Below are positions 1 to 10,837 of a stretch of 64,000 nt of DNA, piece by piece. Location: contig QWDQ01000078.1 of the NCBI GenBank assembly GCA_003868215.1, positions 31,491 to 95,490 of the forward strand, written 5' to 3'. How positions within the stretch are numbered: position 1 is the stretch's first letter; every line of letters begins with the position of its first letter. The DNA comes from Pseudophaeomoniella oleicola. Lineage: Eukaryota; Ascomycota; Eurotiomycetes; Phaeomoniellales; Phaeomoniellaceae. The notes beneath the pieces were generated by a model. That model was not told where the DNA came from. It did not search any database and was given only the letters and a program-made list of their open reading frames with translations. The translations under genes and the position numbers were made by a program.

Positions 1-427
1 ACTTGGTGCAAGTTTACCATTGATTGTTGCATTATGATGTTTGGCTGTACGTACTACGTAGTATATCTGTGGGGTATCATTCCGGAAGGAGTATCGGACG
101 GTCGGTCGGTCGGACGGTCGGCGTTGGGTTGATCATCTTCCCCGTGTTTCTCTCTTTGTTCTTCTGGTCTGTCATAAACATCACGGTATTCTACTATTCG
201 GATGATGAACATTGTAGATCCAATCCCGAGTCCGCATGCTACAATATCTGAGCTTTGTCATTGATTGCATAAATCATATTGACGCCCCCAGCCCACGAAT
301 CATACTTGTGTGTGGAGCTTAGATGAGATCTAGTTCATCTCGGAACGGATTCATATCCGAGCTTGTGATGCTGAGAATCAATATAATCTGAACCTGTCTC
401 ATCCTTACTCGTTGTCCTAGGAACGTT
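1..427. other. Upstream region of the Zn2Cys6 gene, no gene seen
   Basis: No supported gene. It holds a TACTACGTAGTA-type palindrome near 52-63 and a CGGT-rich microsatellite at about 95-122. The 3' part is presumably promoter and 5' leader of the transcription factor that starts at 428. Confidence 0.6.
95..122. repeat. CGGT/CGGA microsatellite
   Basis: Short imperfect tetranucleotide run of CGGT and CGGA units seen directly in the sequence. It lies about 300 bases upstream of the transcription factor start. Confidence 0.8.
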
Positions 428-3025
428 ATGTCCACGTATCCCTGTCCATCTCCTGCACATGGGGGCGGTATTCAGGATCCAATGCAGCAAACACCCAAGT
501 CAAGCCGACAGAGACCCAAACCTCGATTGTCATGCAATCTTTGCAGGAGACGGAAGTATAGAATCCCGAACATACCTGCTATCAATAGCTTTTGAGCTAA
601 CCTACAAAGGATAAAATGTGACAGGGGGCAACCATGTGGTAATTGTACAGGTCATGGTCATGCACATGTGTGCACCTACAACCACACGAGGGATGGCGCC
701 TCGACCTCCCAGAACGCTTACATGGTATCGCATCCCAACCAAGACGGCAACGGTAGACAATCCAAACCCACCAAGTCCGCAAATCTTCTCGATAGGATCT
801 CCAGGCTCGAGGACGTTGTGGTCAAACTTACGAACGAGCTGAATTCAACTCGTCACGATCGCCACAGATCCCATTCGCCAGAAAGAATGCCCCTTGAGCA
901 CGGTGATATAACAGAGAACTTTGGGAAACTGAAATTGGAGGAATCCGAGACGAGTTATATGGGCAGCTCTCATTGGGAAGCTATCCTTGACGATGTATGT
1001 TACTCCCATCTGCAATATGACATTCCTTCGATCCAGCTGTATGCAAGCGCTTACACAGTTGTCGTAAGATCCCCGAACTCAACGAACAATCAAGGAGCTC
1101 GAATCATGTGCAGACCACGGATCACCACTGTCAAGATCAAAGCAGCTCCACGGAACCAGGATTGCTGTACGGGCTAAACAACCCGATCACGAAACAAGAG
1201 CTCCTCCAAAGTATCCCACCACGCTCTGTGGTGGATCAGCTGCTCTCAAGGTATTTCAATACAGTAGAGATACACATAAGTAAGTGGGATATCTACCTTT
1301 TCCAGATCTTCTAGATTACCTCCTAATCATATGCCAGTGTTCGTTCACGCCCCAACGTTCCTCAAACAGGTAAAAGCACTTGTCCCTATCTGTAGGTACC
1401 TACGATTACTGAAGATAGATATAGTACGAGAAGTTTTGGGATGATCCTTCCGCAGCTCCCGTCATGTGGATTGGCCTCCTCTTTGGAATGATGTGCCTCG
1501 CTGCTCAATCTCAGCAATATCTTTCGTCGTCCAAATCGACTTACTCCCCCGCTGAAGGCTGCCATAGTAATTTCACAGATCTGGCAGAGGCTTACAGGAA
1601 GAAACTCATCCAATGTCTTGTTTTGGGCAGATATGTCTACCCAGGACCTCATACTATCGAAACGCTCGCAATTTATTTCATCGTAGAGCATCTGAGGAGC
1701 CGCGATACGACTGTCTCTGAATATGTGCTCTTGGGGGTCATCATTCGCATCGCAATGAGAGCCGGCTTGCATATGGATCCGTCACATTCTCCACAAATTT
1801 CACCTTTCCAAGGAGAGATGCGGCGGCGAGCCTGGATGCGCTTGTCGATGCTTGATCTGGTCATATCTGTAATGGTCGGGCTCCCTCAAATGGTTGAAGA
1901 TAATCGATGCGATACGGCTGAGCCCCGGAATTTGCTTGATTCAGACTTCGATGAAGACACTAAAGAGCTACCACCATCTCGGCCCCAGACTGAGCTTACA
2001 CCCTCTTTATACTTTCTGGCCGTGAAGAGGCTTTTTGCCATTTCCGCTAAGGTATGGGACGTAAATACGTCGACCTCCTCCTTACAGTATAGCGAAATTT
2101 TGAAACTAGACGAGAAGCTAGAAGAGTCGCGAGGTGACTTCCCTCCCATTCTCAAGATGCAAGCTATGGCAGATTCGCTCGCCGACAAACCCGAGGTCAT
2201 TCTCTGGCGAATATTTCTTGAGATGTTATTCCTCCGCATTCGCTGTATCTTACATCGCAAATATCTGCTCCCAGGCCGCTCCGACTTGCGTTATATATAC
2301 TCCCACACAACGTGTATTGAATCGGCGCTGCAGATCATACGTCATCAACTTACTCTTCATCAAGAGAGCCAGCTGGATGGTCAACTCTATAACGTGCGCT
2401 GGAAAGTTACCTCCATGCAAGCGCACGGTTTCCTCTTGGCCACCACGATATTGTGTCTCGATCTCAACTGGGACGCAGAGGATGCATTGACCGGTAAAAG
2501 CAACCGGAGCCCAGAGAAGATACTCAAACAAGAAAACATTATCGAGCTCCTGAAAGAGACGTACCCGTTATGGGAGCGATCAAGCAAGTCATCACGGGAC
2601 GCACGCAGAGCTTTTGAGGCAATACAACTAGCTTTACGGAAGGCCACGTTCGCCGGACTTGTCAACTTGACTTCCTGGCTCAGAAATCCCTCTGGTTCAG
2701 CCGATCTGTCCTCCAACTCGTACAAAGGTCCTGCAGATGCTGATCTCCGGAGACCGTCGCCCATAATTCTCGAAAGTTATGCGCTTCCGTCTACAGTCAA
2801 CGGCCTCGACCCAACCTTGCTGCCACAGGAGCCCAATGATTCCCATTTCAATGACCTCTTTACAGACATCAACTGGGTAAGGGAATAACACAATCATAGT
2901 CGTACGAAACGATTGCTAACGAATACACACAGGGGACTGGGGAAGATCAATTTCCTAGCCTGAGCAATGAATACATGGATACTGATTTCTTGTTTCCGAG
3001 TTACCTTCGACAAAATTGGCCTTAG
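428..3025 (+). CDS. Zn2Cys6 fungal transcription factor with fungal-specific TF domain
   Basis: Predicted nuclear DNA-binding regulator of 773 residues; target genes unknown. My model has six exons: 428-555, 610-994, 1048-1279, 1338-1369, 1425-2876 and 2933-3025. All frames join, and the joined protein reads smoothly across each junction. The binuclear zinc cluster is split by the first intron and reads CNLCRRRKIKCDRGQPCGNC near residues 37-56, followed by a further Cys after a His-rich stretch. A short leucine-rich segment (LLDRISRLEDVVVKL) follows and could be the dimerisation coil. The middle region (HAPTFLKQ, then a YEKFWDD segment and WIGLLFGMMCLA) and the later RRRAWMRLSMLDL segment fit the fungal-specific transcription factor domain (PF04082 type). 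The acceptor of intron 2 (ending 1047) is the least certain border. The nearest gene is a convergent F-box gene 107 bases away, so context gives no hint of the regulon. Confidence 0.88.
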
Positions 3026-3132
3026 CACAAGGTCATACGTCAGCAGTAGAAGAATCGCTAATCGAATGTCAGGCGTTCTTTCCCTTAAAACCCTTCAGAC
3101 GTGCAATCATACATGTTTTACAAGCGCGCGTA

Positions 3133-4632
3133 TCAGGTCCGATACGGATTTACGTGTAGCACGTAATCAACCAATCTCTCCGGCTGGCCTCTCATTTCCT
3201 GCAACCTGCCTCTTAGCCACCGGTAATACCGATCATGATCCTCGTACCGTTCCAGCCAACTCTCCCCCCATACCGAACGCAGCACCTTCACGTCACCGTG
3301 GAGAGCGACCTTCAATTCTGCAATCCGTCTCTTCAGATCTTCAAGGTCCGTCTCTTCGATCGTTAAGTCTTCCCAGTCTACCTTGACACTGTTCCAATAT
3401 ATCATCAGTGGGAATGGCAGGTTGGTGAGCGCTTTATCAATGGCTGGGCGGTAATTTTTGAGGTACGGTCGCGGACAGATTCGGCGGAGCAGGATCCAGC
3501 CTTGGGTGAGGCCTCTGATTGTTGATAGGAGATACGCGAGGGCATGTGCGTCCCAGTACTCATAGATCTCGTGTGCGAGCTCCGCAACGCCTCCTTCTCG
3601 GGCGACGCACGCATTGCATCGGATGCTGTCGGTCATCTCCGCCGGTGTTGCAGAATCGTCGTCGTGCCGGGTCTTGGGGGCCCCCCTGAGCTTGGTCATA
3701 CCAACTCTGAAGGCGGCAAATTCTTGCCATGTCTCACATGCGGGACATCGGACCATGTAAAGCGTCGCGTAATCCTCTTCCGCGTCTGTGCGATATACCT
3801 TGTTAAGCGGAGGGTGACGGATCGGTGTGGTCCCGTCAGGACCAACGGGAAGCCCGACAAGGCCAGGGAAATACCTATCGAGACCTTTCTTCCAAGTGTA
3901 TTGCCGTGACTTCACTACCGGCACGTGTGCGCTCCCGATATTTGAATTGGTTGGGCGAGACCAGTGTCCAGCCTTGAATCGGCACTCGTTGCACATGCGC
4001 TTGTGGCGATGGCGGCCAATGAGCTGTAGTTCCGCTTCGCATTCCAATTGCTCACAGCGTTCGATATGTTCCTGCATGGCAGTGGCATTGCCAGGCGGAA
4101 AATCAAGATGATCGTGCCTGGCAGTCGCTTCATGATACTGCTTTCGCCAGAACCGCAACTCCTCACGATCCCTAGCCATTCGACGCTGAGTCCGAAGCCA
4201 TTTCGCCTTCCTGTCGGTATTCGGGGGTGTCCAACAATCCTCCAATTGCCTCGCTGCGGGGGCTTCGGGAGGTGGTTTACGCAGTCCTAAACGAAGTATA
4301 GAGTGATTATCAAAATGCTTATGACCGAGCAGACGAAGACACCCGACACAAGCGAATCTGATCTTCTTCTCCCACGCCTCAACGTCCGTGAAAGGAGGCG
4401 CGAGTCGATTACCCTTTGCCCGGACAGTTATTCTAGGACCACCGTACTCCTCAAGCACTTCGAGAGCCAAAAGTCGCTGCACGAACTGCGAGCGTGTCGG
4501 CTGGATCACCTGTCGAAAATAGCGACACGACTGCGAGAGCGAGATCAGGGATATGGGATCTAGCCCCTCGATTATCTGAAGATGGATTTCTTGCGGCAAT
4601 GAAAACAGTTGTGTCGTCGCCATTACTGCCAT
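3133..4632 (-). CDS. F-box protein with several Cys-x2-Cys pairs
   Basis: Intronless 499-residue protein. Residues about 9-50 (LFSLPQEIHLQIIEGL, then the SLSQSCRYFRQVI region) match the F-box pattern, which in known proteins binds Skp1 and recruits substrates to SCF ubiquitin ligases. No WD40 or leucine-rich repeats are visible. Instead the rest carries four separated Cys pairs (CVGC, CNEC, CPAC and CNAC), which could bind zinc. This architecture is common among poorly characterised F-box proteins of filamentous fungi; the substrate is unknown. Translation could begin at the first ATG (4632) or at a second in-frame ATG three codons later. It is convergent with the Zn2Cys6 gene. Confidence 0.8.
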   Translation of the reverse strand: MAVMATTQLFSLPQEIHLQIIEGLDPISLISLSQSCRYFRQVIQPTRSQFVQRLLALEVLEEYGGPRITVRAKGNRLAPPFTDVEAWEKKIRFACVGCLRLLGHKHFDNHSILRLGLRKPPPEAPAARQLEDCWTPPNTDRKAKWLRTQRRMARDREELRFWRKQYHEATARHDHLDFPPGNATAMQEHIERCEQLECEAELQLIGRHRHKRMCNECRFKAGHWSRPTNSNIGSAHVPVVKSRQYTWKKGLDRYFPGLVGLPVGPDGTTPIRHPPLNKVYRTDAEEDYATLYMVRCPACETWQEFAAFRVGMTKLRGAPKTRHDDDSATPAEMTDSIRCNACVAREGGVAELAHEIYEYWDAHALAYLLSTIRGLTQGWILLRRICPRPYLKNYRPAIDKALTNLPFPLMIYWNSVKVDWEDLTIEETDLEDLKRRIAELKVALHGDVKVLRSVWGESWLERYEDHDRYYRWLRGRLQEMRGQPERLVDYVLHVNPYRT

Positions 4633-5258
4633 GATTTTCTATCTTGTTCGCACATTCTGGGCCTTTTTTTTTTTTCTTTTCTTGTATGGGTACCTACCTA
4701 TATCTCAATAAATAACAAAAAGGTAGGTACCTACCTAGTTAGATGCCCAGTCATTGCTACTAATTAACCCGTGGGACCGTTGCATCGTTGATTACCTAGG
4801 TAGGCTGACGTCCGAATTGTTGGTGTCGGTCGGAACAACTGCAACAGGAGTCATACTGTAATTACTAGGTAGTTTGGGAATTATAGAAAGGATTTCAATT
4901 AATTTTACTAGTACCTAGTTGGGTCTTAAAATAGGTGGGTAATTTAGCAGTTACGTACCTAGTACCTAGTCGGCCCCCCCGCCCCGAACCGAACCTTTTT
5001 TCTGTATATTACTTGGTTACTTGGTAACTTAGTAGTAGACTGATATCGCACACGTAAGTTAGGTAGGTACTTAGGTGGATGGTGATGACTAGAAATTTTC
5101 CATGCTATTTCACAAATGGGTACCTTACTATACAATCCAAAGACTTAAAGAATTCGCAGCAGCTCAAACAGTAGCCTCAGTCATTAAGCATGGTGAAATA
5201 CTAGGTAACCTCCGCGATCCAGGCCCTCCCGTTCTCCATCTCTGCTCTCTTATCAGCC
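4633..5258. other. Gene-free region rich in TAGGTACC motifs
   Basis: Promoter side of the F-box gene. It contains a T-run at 4664-4675, a C-rich run near 4974-4985 and many copies of TAGGTA/TACCTA, several forming perfect short palindromes. No ORF with recognisable content was seen. Confidence 0.6.
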
Positions 5259-5669
5259 CTACCCGCGCGAACCGTTGAACCACTCATCATTCACCACTCT
5301 CCTCCCGGTCAATCCCTCCAACATGGCCCTCAACTCATCGAAATCGCATCGATTCTCATAGATGCTATTGAGAATCCTCGGAAAGGCGCGTGGTACTTCG
5401 ATTTCTTTTCCACGGTACCAGTCGACGTATGCCTCGAGCCAGCGTTGAGCTCTACCGAGAGTCATCTTGATCTCGGTCCAACAGACTGGACACTTGACGT
5501 CGGACGTTTCACGGGCCACGTAGAGCCTGGTGCATCTGGGGGTCCGTCCGGCACAGTCGACGCATTGGTTAGATCGGTGGAATGCGGCGCATTGGAAGTG
5601 ACCGCAGCTGTGGTACCAGGTGCATTCGTAACAGTGGTTCGGGTTGAAGAAGTTCGAATCAAGAGGCAT
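5259..5669 (-). CDS. Small Cys-rich hypothetical protein, possible zinc finger
   Basis: A 136-residue single-exon ORF with a genuine ATG at 5669. The N-terminal half has paired Cys and His residues (HCYECTWYHSCGHFQC, then CVDCAGRTPRC and CPVCW), spaced like a degenerate RING or similar zinc-binding fold. The C-terminal half is helical and acidic. Fungi have many small proteins of this kind with no assigned role. The neighbouring F-box protein is also Cys-pair rich, but nothing shows that they work together. Coding status is supported by the ordered Cys pattern rather than by any recognised homologue. Confidence 0.6.
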   Translation of the reverse strand: MPLDSNFFNPNHCYECTWYHSCGHFQCAAFHRSNQCVDCAGRTPRCTRLYVARETSDVKCPVCWTEIKMTLGRAQRWLEAYVDWYRGKEIEVPRAFPRILNSIYENRCDFDELRAMLEGLTGRRVVNDEWFNGSRG

Positions 5670-6915
5670 TGTGGACCGGGGTATGGATTGCAGATAGATA
5701 CTATAGGTATTGCAAGGTAGGAGTTACCCAGGTTATCTACCTATCAGTTGTACTGGTTGATGGTCGTTCCCTTTGTCGAGGACGAGAACTATTTGTTGGC
5801 TGGAGGAAAGTGAGCTCTGACATCCGACAGGAATCATCGACTTTATATAATTGAGAATGAACGCCATCTAGGTCAGACATTCTGACCATGCTCCGTCGAT
5901 TTGTATATCACATCATCAGTGTTGGACGAGCCATCACAACCTTGGGCATATGACGAAGCCACAGGAGAGTTCTCAGCGACTTCCTTGGACTTTTGTCGCA
6001 CAGGAGCATCATTCGGTTTCACATTGGCGTATTGTGCGACCAAATGTGACTTCTCGTCGCCATTGCTAGCTATCATGGCGTTCCCTCCCATGCCGAGCGG
6101 AACCAATCACTGGTTTCGACCTCACCGCCATTACCCATGAGCAATGGTCGAGGCCAGGCTCCGGTGATGCTCTTATCGAACATCACAATCCTGTATCACA
6201 TCATGGTGCGTCACCGTGTCACAAGAAGGATCCAGTTGTGCAGTGCGGACACAACACTGAGGAATGAGCGGTCGCCTGATACAACTTGCTGGAGTCAGAG
6301 CATACAGAATCGAAAGGATGTTTCCAGAGTGACGAAAATGATGCTAGACTCGAGCATTCAAAGCACAGACAGAGCTCTTGGTGGGCGAAATCACGACGCA
6401 GTGAGAACAGAAGTCAGCTTGGTGAGAAGGGAAAGCAGTGGACAGTATGGACGCTGTCCTCCGAGTGTGTCTGCAACAAAATGGCTCATGATTAGATAGA
6501 TATAGTTACTATACCTAGGAGGTGACCTCCGGTGTCGATGTGTACACTTTACTGCGTTGGAGTTTGATCTCACTTGAAGTAGGACAGTGAGTCGGGCAAG
6601 AATGTAAGGCAGTGATGACGTAATTAAAGGTTGTCCTATCATTGAACTTATTCCCGTAAACTCCGATGTTCCACCTCTTACTACGAATATCTACAATGAT
6701 TCAATGGATGCCGTTGATCAATTGATCTAGAGTACCTTACTGATTGATAACTATATCTTATTTTCCTTCTTCTTCATCAGTAGGCAGCTGACACATAATC
6801 AACCCATCAGACTTCCCAGGTATACTAGTAGATATTTTAGTATCTTCATCGCTTCCCATCACCACGTTCATCGAATCAACGCTTCTAGAAAATTGTACTG
6901 TCCGATCCGAAAGAA
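5670..6915. other. Intergenic region, no gene assigned
   Basis: About 1.2 kb. Overlapping short ORFs on both strands (5873-6140, 6137-6499) show no recognisable family or motif, and I do not call them. The last 200 bases are likely the promoter of the dehydrogenase starting at 6916. Confidence 0.55.
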
Positions 6916-7674
6916 ATGTCACGAATCTTCATAACCGGATCATCCGACGGCCTCGGCTCCCTGACTGCCCAAAAGCTGATCTCCCAAGGCCACCGCGTCG
7001 TGCTGCATGCACGGAATGCGCAACGCGCAAAAGATGCTCTCGCCGCCTGTCCAGACGCCGAAAATGTGCTCATCGCCGACCTCACTAGCGTCGCCGAGAC
7101 AAAGAAGCTGGCTGAGGACGTCAACGCATCGGGCCCCTTTGATGCTGTCGTGCATAATGCGGGACTTTATCAAGGAGTGGGTGGATTGAAGGGGAAGGAG
7201 GGACTGCCTGCGTTGTTTGCCGTGAACACGCTCGCTCCCTATGTGTTGACCTCTCTGATCGAGCCAAAGCCGAAGAGGCTCGTCTATGTGTCGTCAGGGT
7301 TGCACTCTAGTGGTGATGCCGGTTCGTTGAGTGATCTAGACAAGAAAGGATGTTCGTACGCGGACAGTAAGCTGCATAACATCATGTTGGCAAAGGCTTT
7401 TGCGAGGAAGTGGGAAAATGTGAGCAGTAACGCCGTGGATCCTGGATGGGTACCGACAAAGATGGGAGGACAGAGCGCGGTAGATGATTTAGGAGCGGCA
7501 GTGGATACGTTCGCGATGTTGGCGGCCGGGGATGGGATTGCGAAGGGGGAGACGGGGAAGTATTGGTACCAAGGGAAGGCGAAGAGCTGTAAGGCTGAGG
7601 CGAGTGATGTTGAGAAGCAAGAGAGGCTGTTGAGTGAGTTAGAGAGGATCAGCGGGGTGAACGTTCCGAAGTGA
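6916..7674 (+). CDS. Short-chain dehydrogenase/reductase (SDR family)
   Basis: Intronless 252-residue NAD(P)-dependent oxidoreductase with a Rossmann fold; substrate unknown. Visible motifs are the cofactor-binding TGSSDGLG at residues 7-14, NAG at 81-83, Asn104, a catalytic Ser in VYVSSG at 126-127, and the YADSK active site (Tyr148, Lys152). The post-active-site VDPGWVPTKMGG segment is the usual PG motif. The length is that of a classical SDR. The start is the first ATG, in the context AAGAAATG. No signal peptide or membrane segment is seen, so it is probably cytosolic. There are no pathway genes beside it. Confidence 0.93.
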   Translation: MSRIFITGSSDGLGSLTAQKLISQGHRVVLHARNAQRAKDALAACPDAENVLIADLTSVAETKKLAEDVNASGPFDAVVHNAGLYQGVGGLKGKEGLPALFAVNTLAPYVLTSLIEPKPKRLVYVSSGLHSSGDAGSLSDLDKKGCSYADSKLHNIMLAKAFARKWENVSSNAVDPGWVPTKMGGQSAVDDLGAAVDTFAMLAAGDGIAKGETGKYWYQGKAKSCKAEASDVEKQERLLSELERISGVNVPK

Positions 7675-10600
7675 AATTACGAATCGATATTGAAGTTATC
7701 CGCAGATAGATTTTACTTGGTATGTCATCAGTCTGATCCCGTACCTTCCTCCTCCTCGTCAGTCACCACTTCTTCGGGCACTTGCATCTCTTTCTACTAC
7801 CAACCTTCCTACAAGGCCGCTGGCGGACCATAAGTCTACCAACCAATCTGCAATATTAAATTTTCTCCTCGGAGTTCTGACTTTCATCTCATGATCATCC
7901 ACTGTTCTTTGCCATCAATGTTACAGTCAGCACAATTTAATCTATCTCAAAGCACTCTTCATCACAACTTTGTCATCTCTCTTCGATATCATTACCTGGC
8001 GCCTGAGGCGCAGGATATCAAGCACCTAGTAGACTGAGCTTGCCGTCAGTTCCCGCAGCTCGTTAGCTATCGCCGTGCGATACTCGATCGGGTATCCTAT
8101 CCTTGCTTACTCACGTTGCCTGCGTCGTCGAAGATGATCTCCGCCATCGCGATGTTCGAATCGAAGGCATCGATCAATTACAGACTGCAGGCGCTTTCAA
8201 CTTAGGAGCGCCATACTACATGTCAGTGGACTTTATTCAAACTTCATCTGTAGATACAGAAGGTTTTGCTTGCTAGCACCCGTGACTGACACGTCGTTTC
8301 AGTGACCATCGCGTCGTCTAGACTCCAACTTACCAGTATGTCGTCGCAGTTGTCATGCGACTCTCCCAGAGTTTGAAATTCAAACCCCTTTGCATTGAGC
8401 GTACCCCAGGTGTACACAATGTAAGCTCTCAAACTTTCAGGTACCTAAGGTACTTACTTCCTCATCCCTACGAGGGAATGATACTGATCTAATGAGTCAA
8501 TGACAGGACTCAGTCGATCGATCACTGAACCATCCAACCTCATAACGTTCACAGCTTATTACTACTAGGTATCTGCATATCTAGAACCATGAGCCAAAGC
8601 AGCCCAATATGACCAAGCTCAGTACTTGGAAGCTTGACTTCGAATTTCGCATCATACACTTGATCGCATCAAACGCAATGAAGGCCCTGGTTGATACTTC
8701 GCGGGTCAACTTCGCCAATCTACCAACATCTCAAGTTGCGACCTTTTATATGCAACAATCTCTCCGAGAACCTGTTGGCCTACCAAATCTTTGCAGACGA
8801 TTTACATACTACTGATTACTGGTTACAACCATCTACTACCTTAGTAAGGTTGCACGACAGACCGAGGACAAGCGCTGTGACATACATAAAACCAGTCGTA
8901 ACAATCCTGCCCAAGGCTTGGCCTGCGGGTCGGGCTGGGTTGCGGGTTGACCTTACCCATGGCGACAGTTCGCCTACTACTAGATACCACCTTCCTGCTG
9001 GTACCTATTGGGTTCTTCTTTTCTACCATCGATGCCCTCATCATTAGGCACTTTACACATATCCAGGTCGCCCTGAACTTCGGAATCCTTTGGTCACTGA
9101 CCTCTTTGCGATAACAGGTCGCAACATCGCATATTATAAGCTGCGCCATGGGTCGGGTTGAGTTGTTCAACGGTATGACCCCAACCCACCGCGGATACCC
9201 GGTGGGTTGCTGATAACCAAACCCGATTTGTACCCGCGGGCTGGGTTGGGTCGACGGTGAGAGTTACCTAGTAATTTACCTATACGGGTTGCTCACAATC
9301 ATGACTCAACCCAACCCATCGCGCAGCCTACGCATGTCAGCATCTTTTCTACTTACTACTATGTAGGCACTTACTCAGGAATGCATAGTCGTCCACAACA
9401 AGTTCCAGGTCGCATGAAGGGCATCTAGCACAGTAGGTACAAGTCTCCTGAAGGCTACTACTGAGACCAGGTCGAAACACTTCACCTCAGATGGCCGAAG
9501 ATGCTTGGTGATTCCAAGTAGTATAGTAGGTACCTACTAGGTACTCTAGGTGCTTAGTACATACTCAAAACTAACTCCTGTCATGCAATAGAGCATTGTC
9601 TTAGGATGGTTTGGATTGTGTTGCGGGTGCCCAACTCGCCTTGGACCCGCGTTTGAGTAGCACTTTCGTCACTACCATTAGCATTGGTCTAACCATCTCT
9701 ATAAAGTAATTATATTGTGAGTAAAGTATTTCCCCCTGATTTCGGAATAGGTACTAACCCGCTGCTAGCTAATCCAATCCGTTTGACTGCTTAACAGAAT
9801 TGCGCCTTTCTCTTCTTTTCAATGTTCACTTATACTACTAGGTAGGTAGGTACTAGGTAATTACAGTGGATGTTGCCTACCTTATCTTTAGCCAAATGCA
9901 ATTGGCCATATGTGCGCCTTTCGCTGGCGGGGTGTCAACCAGTACCTACCTACCTACCTTTTTGTCACTGGCCTTTTCATTGGACGTTTGACGGGATCCC
10001 GAGAACGATATGGTGGGAGATGTTGCATTAACGAGAGGACACATTCGCAGGTTGCGCAGCCACCGAGTTTTCTGACGAAGGTAAGGCCGAAGATGGTAGG
10101 CGGCCGTAGGCCTATAGGTAGTATCTACTACCTAGTAATCATCGATCTCCTACCGAAAATCTGTCAAGAGACAACTTCCATGTCATCCACTGCGGGTCTA
10201 AATGTCAACCATCGAGGATCAAAAGCGAAGAAAACTCGATGTTGAATGCTTTGCACTACGAGAACGCGAGTCAGAAACGGGAAATGATACGATTTCTCAA
10301 GCTGGCTGGCGCTTTGGTAGAGCGAGAAGGAAAGCCACAGATGACATCTGTGGTCAGCATATACCTGACAACAGCGACGAGAGGATGATTGTCGCAATCA
10401 AAATGAGAATCGATCTTCCTATCAGAGATGCCTCGCTCGTTGATGTACTGCAAAATACATAGCATTGAATCGGTCAGAGGCTTCATTTCTAAACACAATT
10501 GATACTATTTACGACGCCTCAATGTAAGCCACGGAGGGAACCGGTCCATACCGTACCTACTGAGTCAACAACTTGGTTCAGTTCTTCGTGGCATCCTGAA

Positions 10601-10837
10601 TTGCCTTTTCAGTATACTAGGTACCTATGCTTCGTCGACTTCCAAGTCCTGGAGATTGGAATCCGTTTCCTCTGCTCTCATTATGCGAGCCTTACTCTGG
10701 ACTGACTGCAGTAGCCTCGCCGTGCATACCTATTCATGCAAACATTTTTGGATAGAACGAGGGCAGATTCGCACTCGGTGGATACCTATTAGATCGGTTA
10801 GTGTACCTACTTCATTATATACAACAGAAGGCCAGAC
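7675..10837. other. 3.2-kb gene-poor region with repeat-like motifs
   Basis: No supported gene; ORFs are short, overlap on both strands and show no family signature. The stretch 8915-9330 and the spot near 9618-9654 are loaded with GGGTT and AACCC words on both strands. Further TAGGTAC palindromes cluster at about 9530-9560 and 9830-9955. It could contain decayed mobile DNA, but no terminal repeats or coding remnants are recognisable. Confidence 0.55.
8915..9330. repeat. Cluster of GGGTT / AACCC words
   Basis: Repeated short words such as GGGTTGGGTT, CGGGTTG and AACCCAACCC occur in both orientations over about 400 bases, with a related patch at 9618-9654. The pattern resembles a degenerate inverted or tandem repeat rather than coding DNA. 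No unit length is clean enough to define. Confidence 0.5.

Noticed and set aside
5873-6140. Overlapping ORFs on both strands near 5.9-6.1 kb
   Set aside because: Mutual antisense frames of similar size with no family features; neither is favoured.
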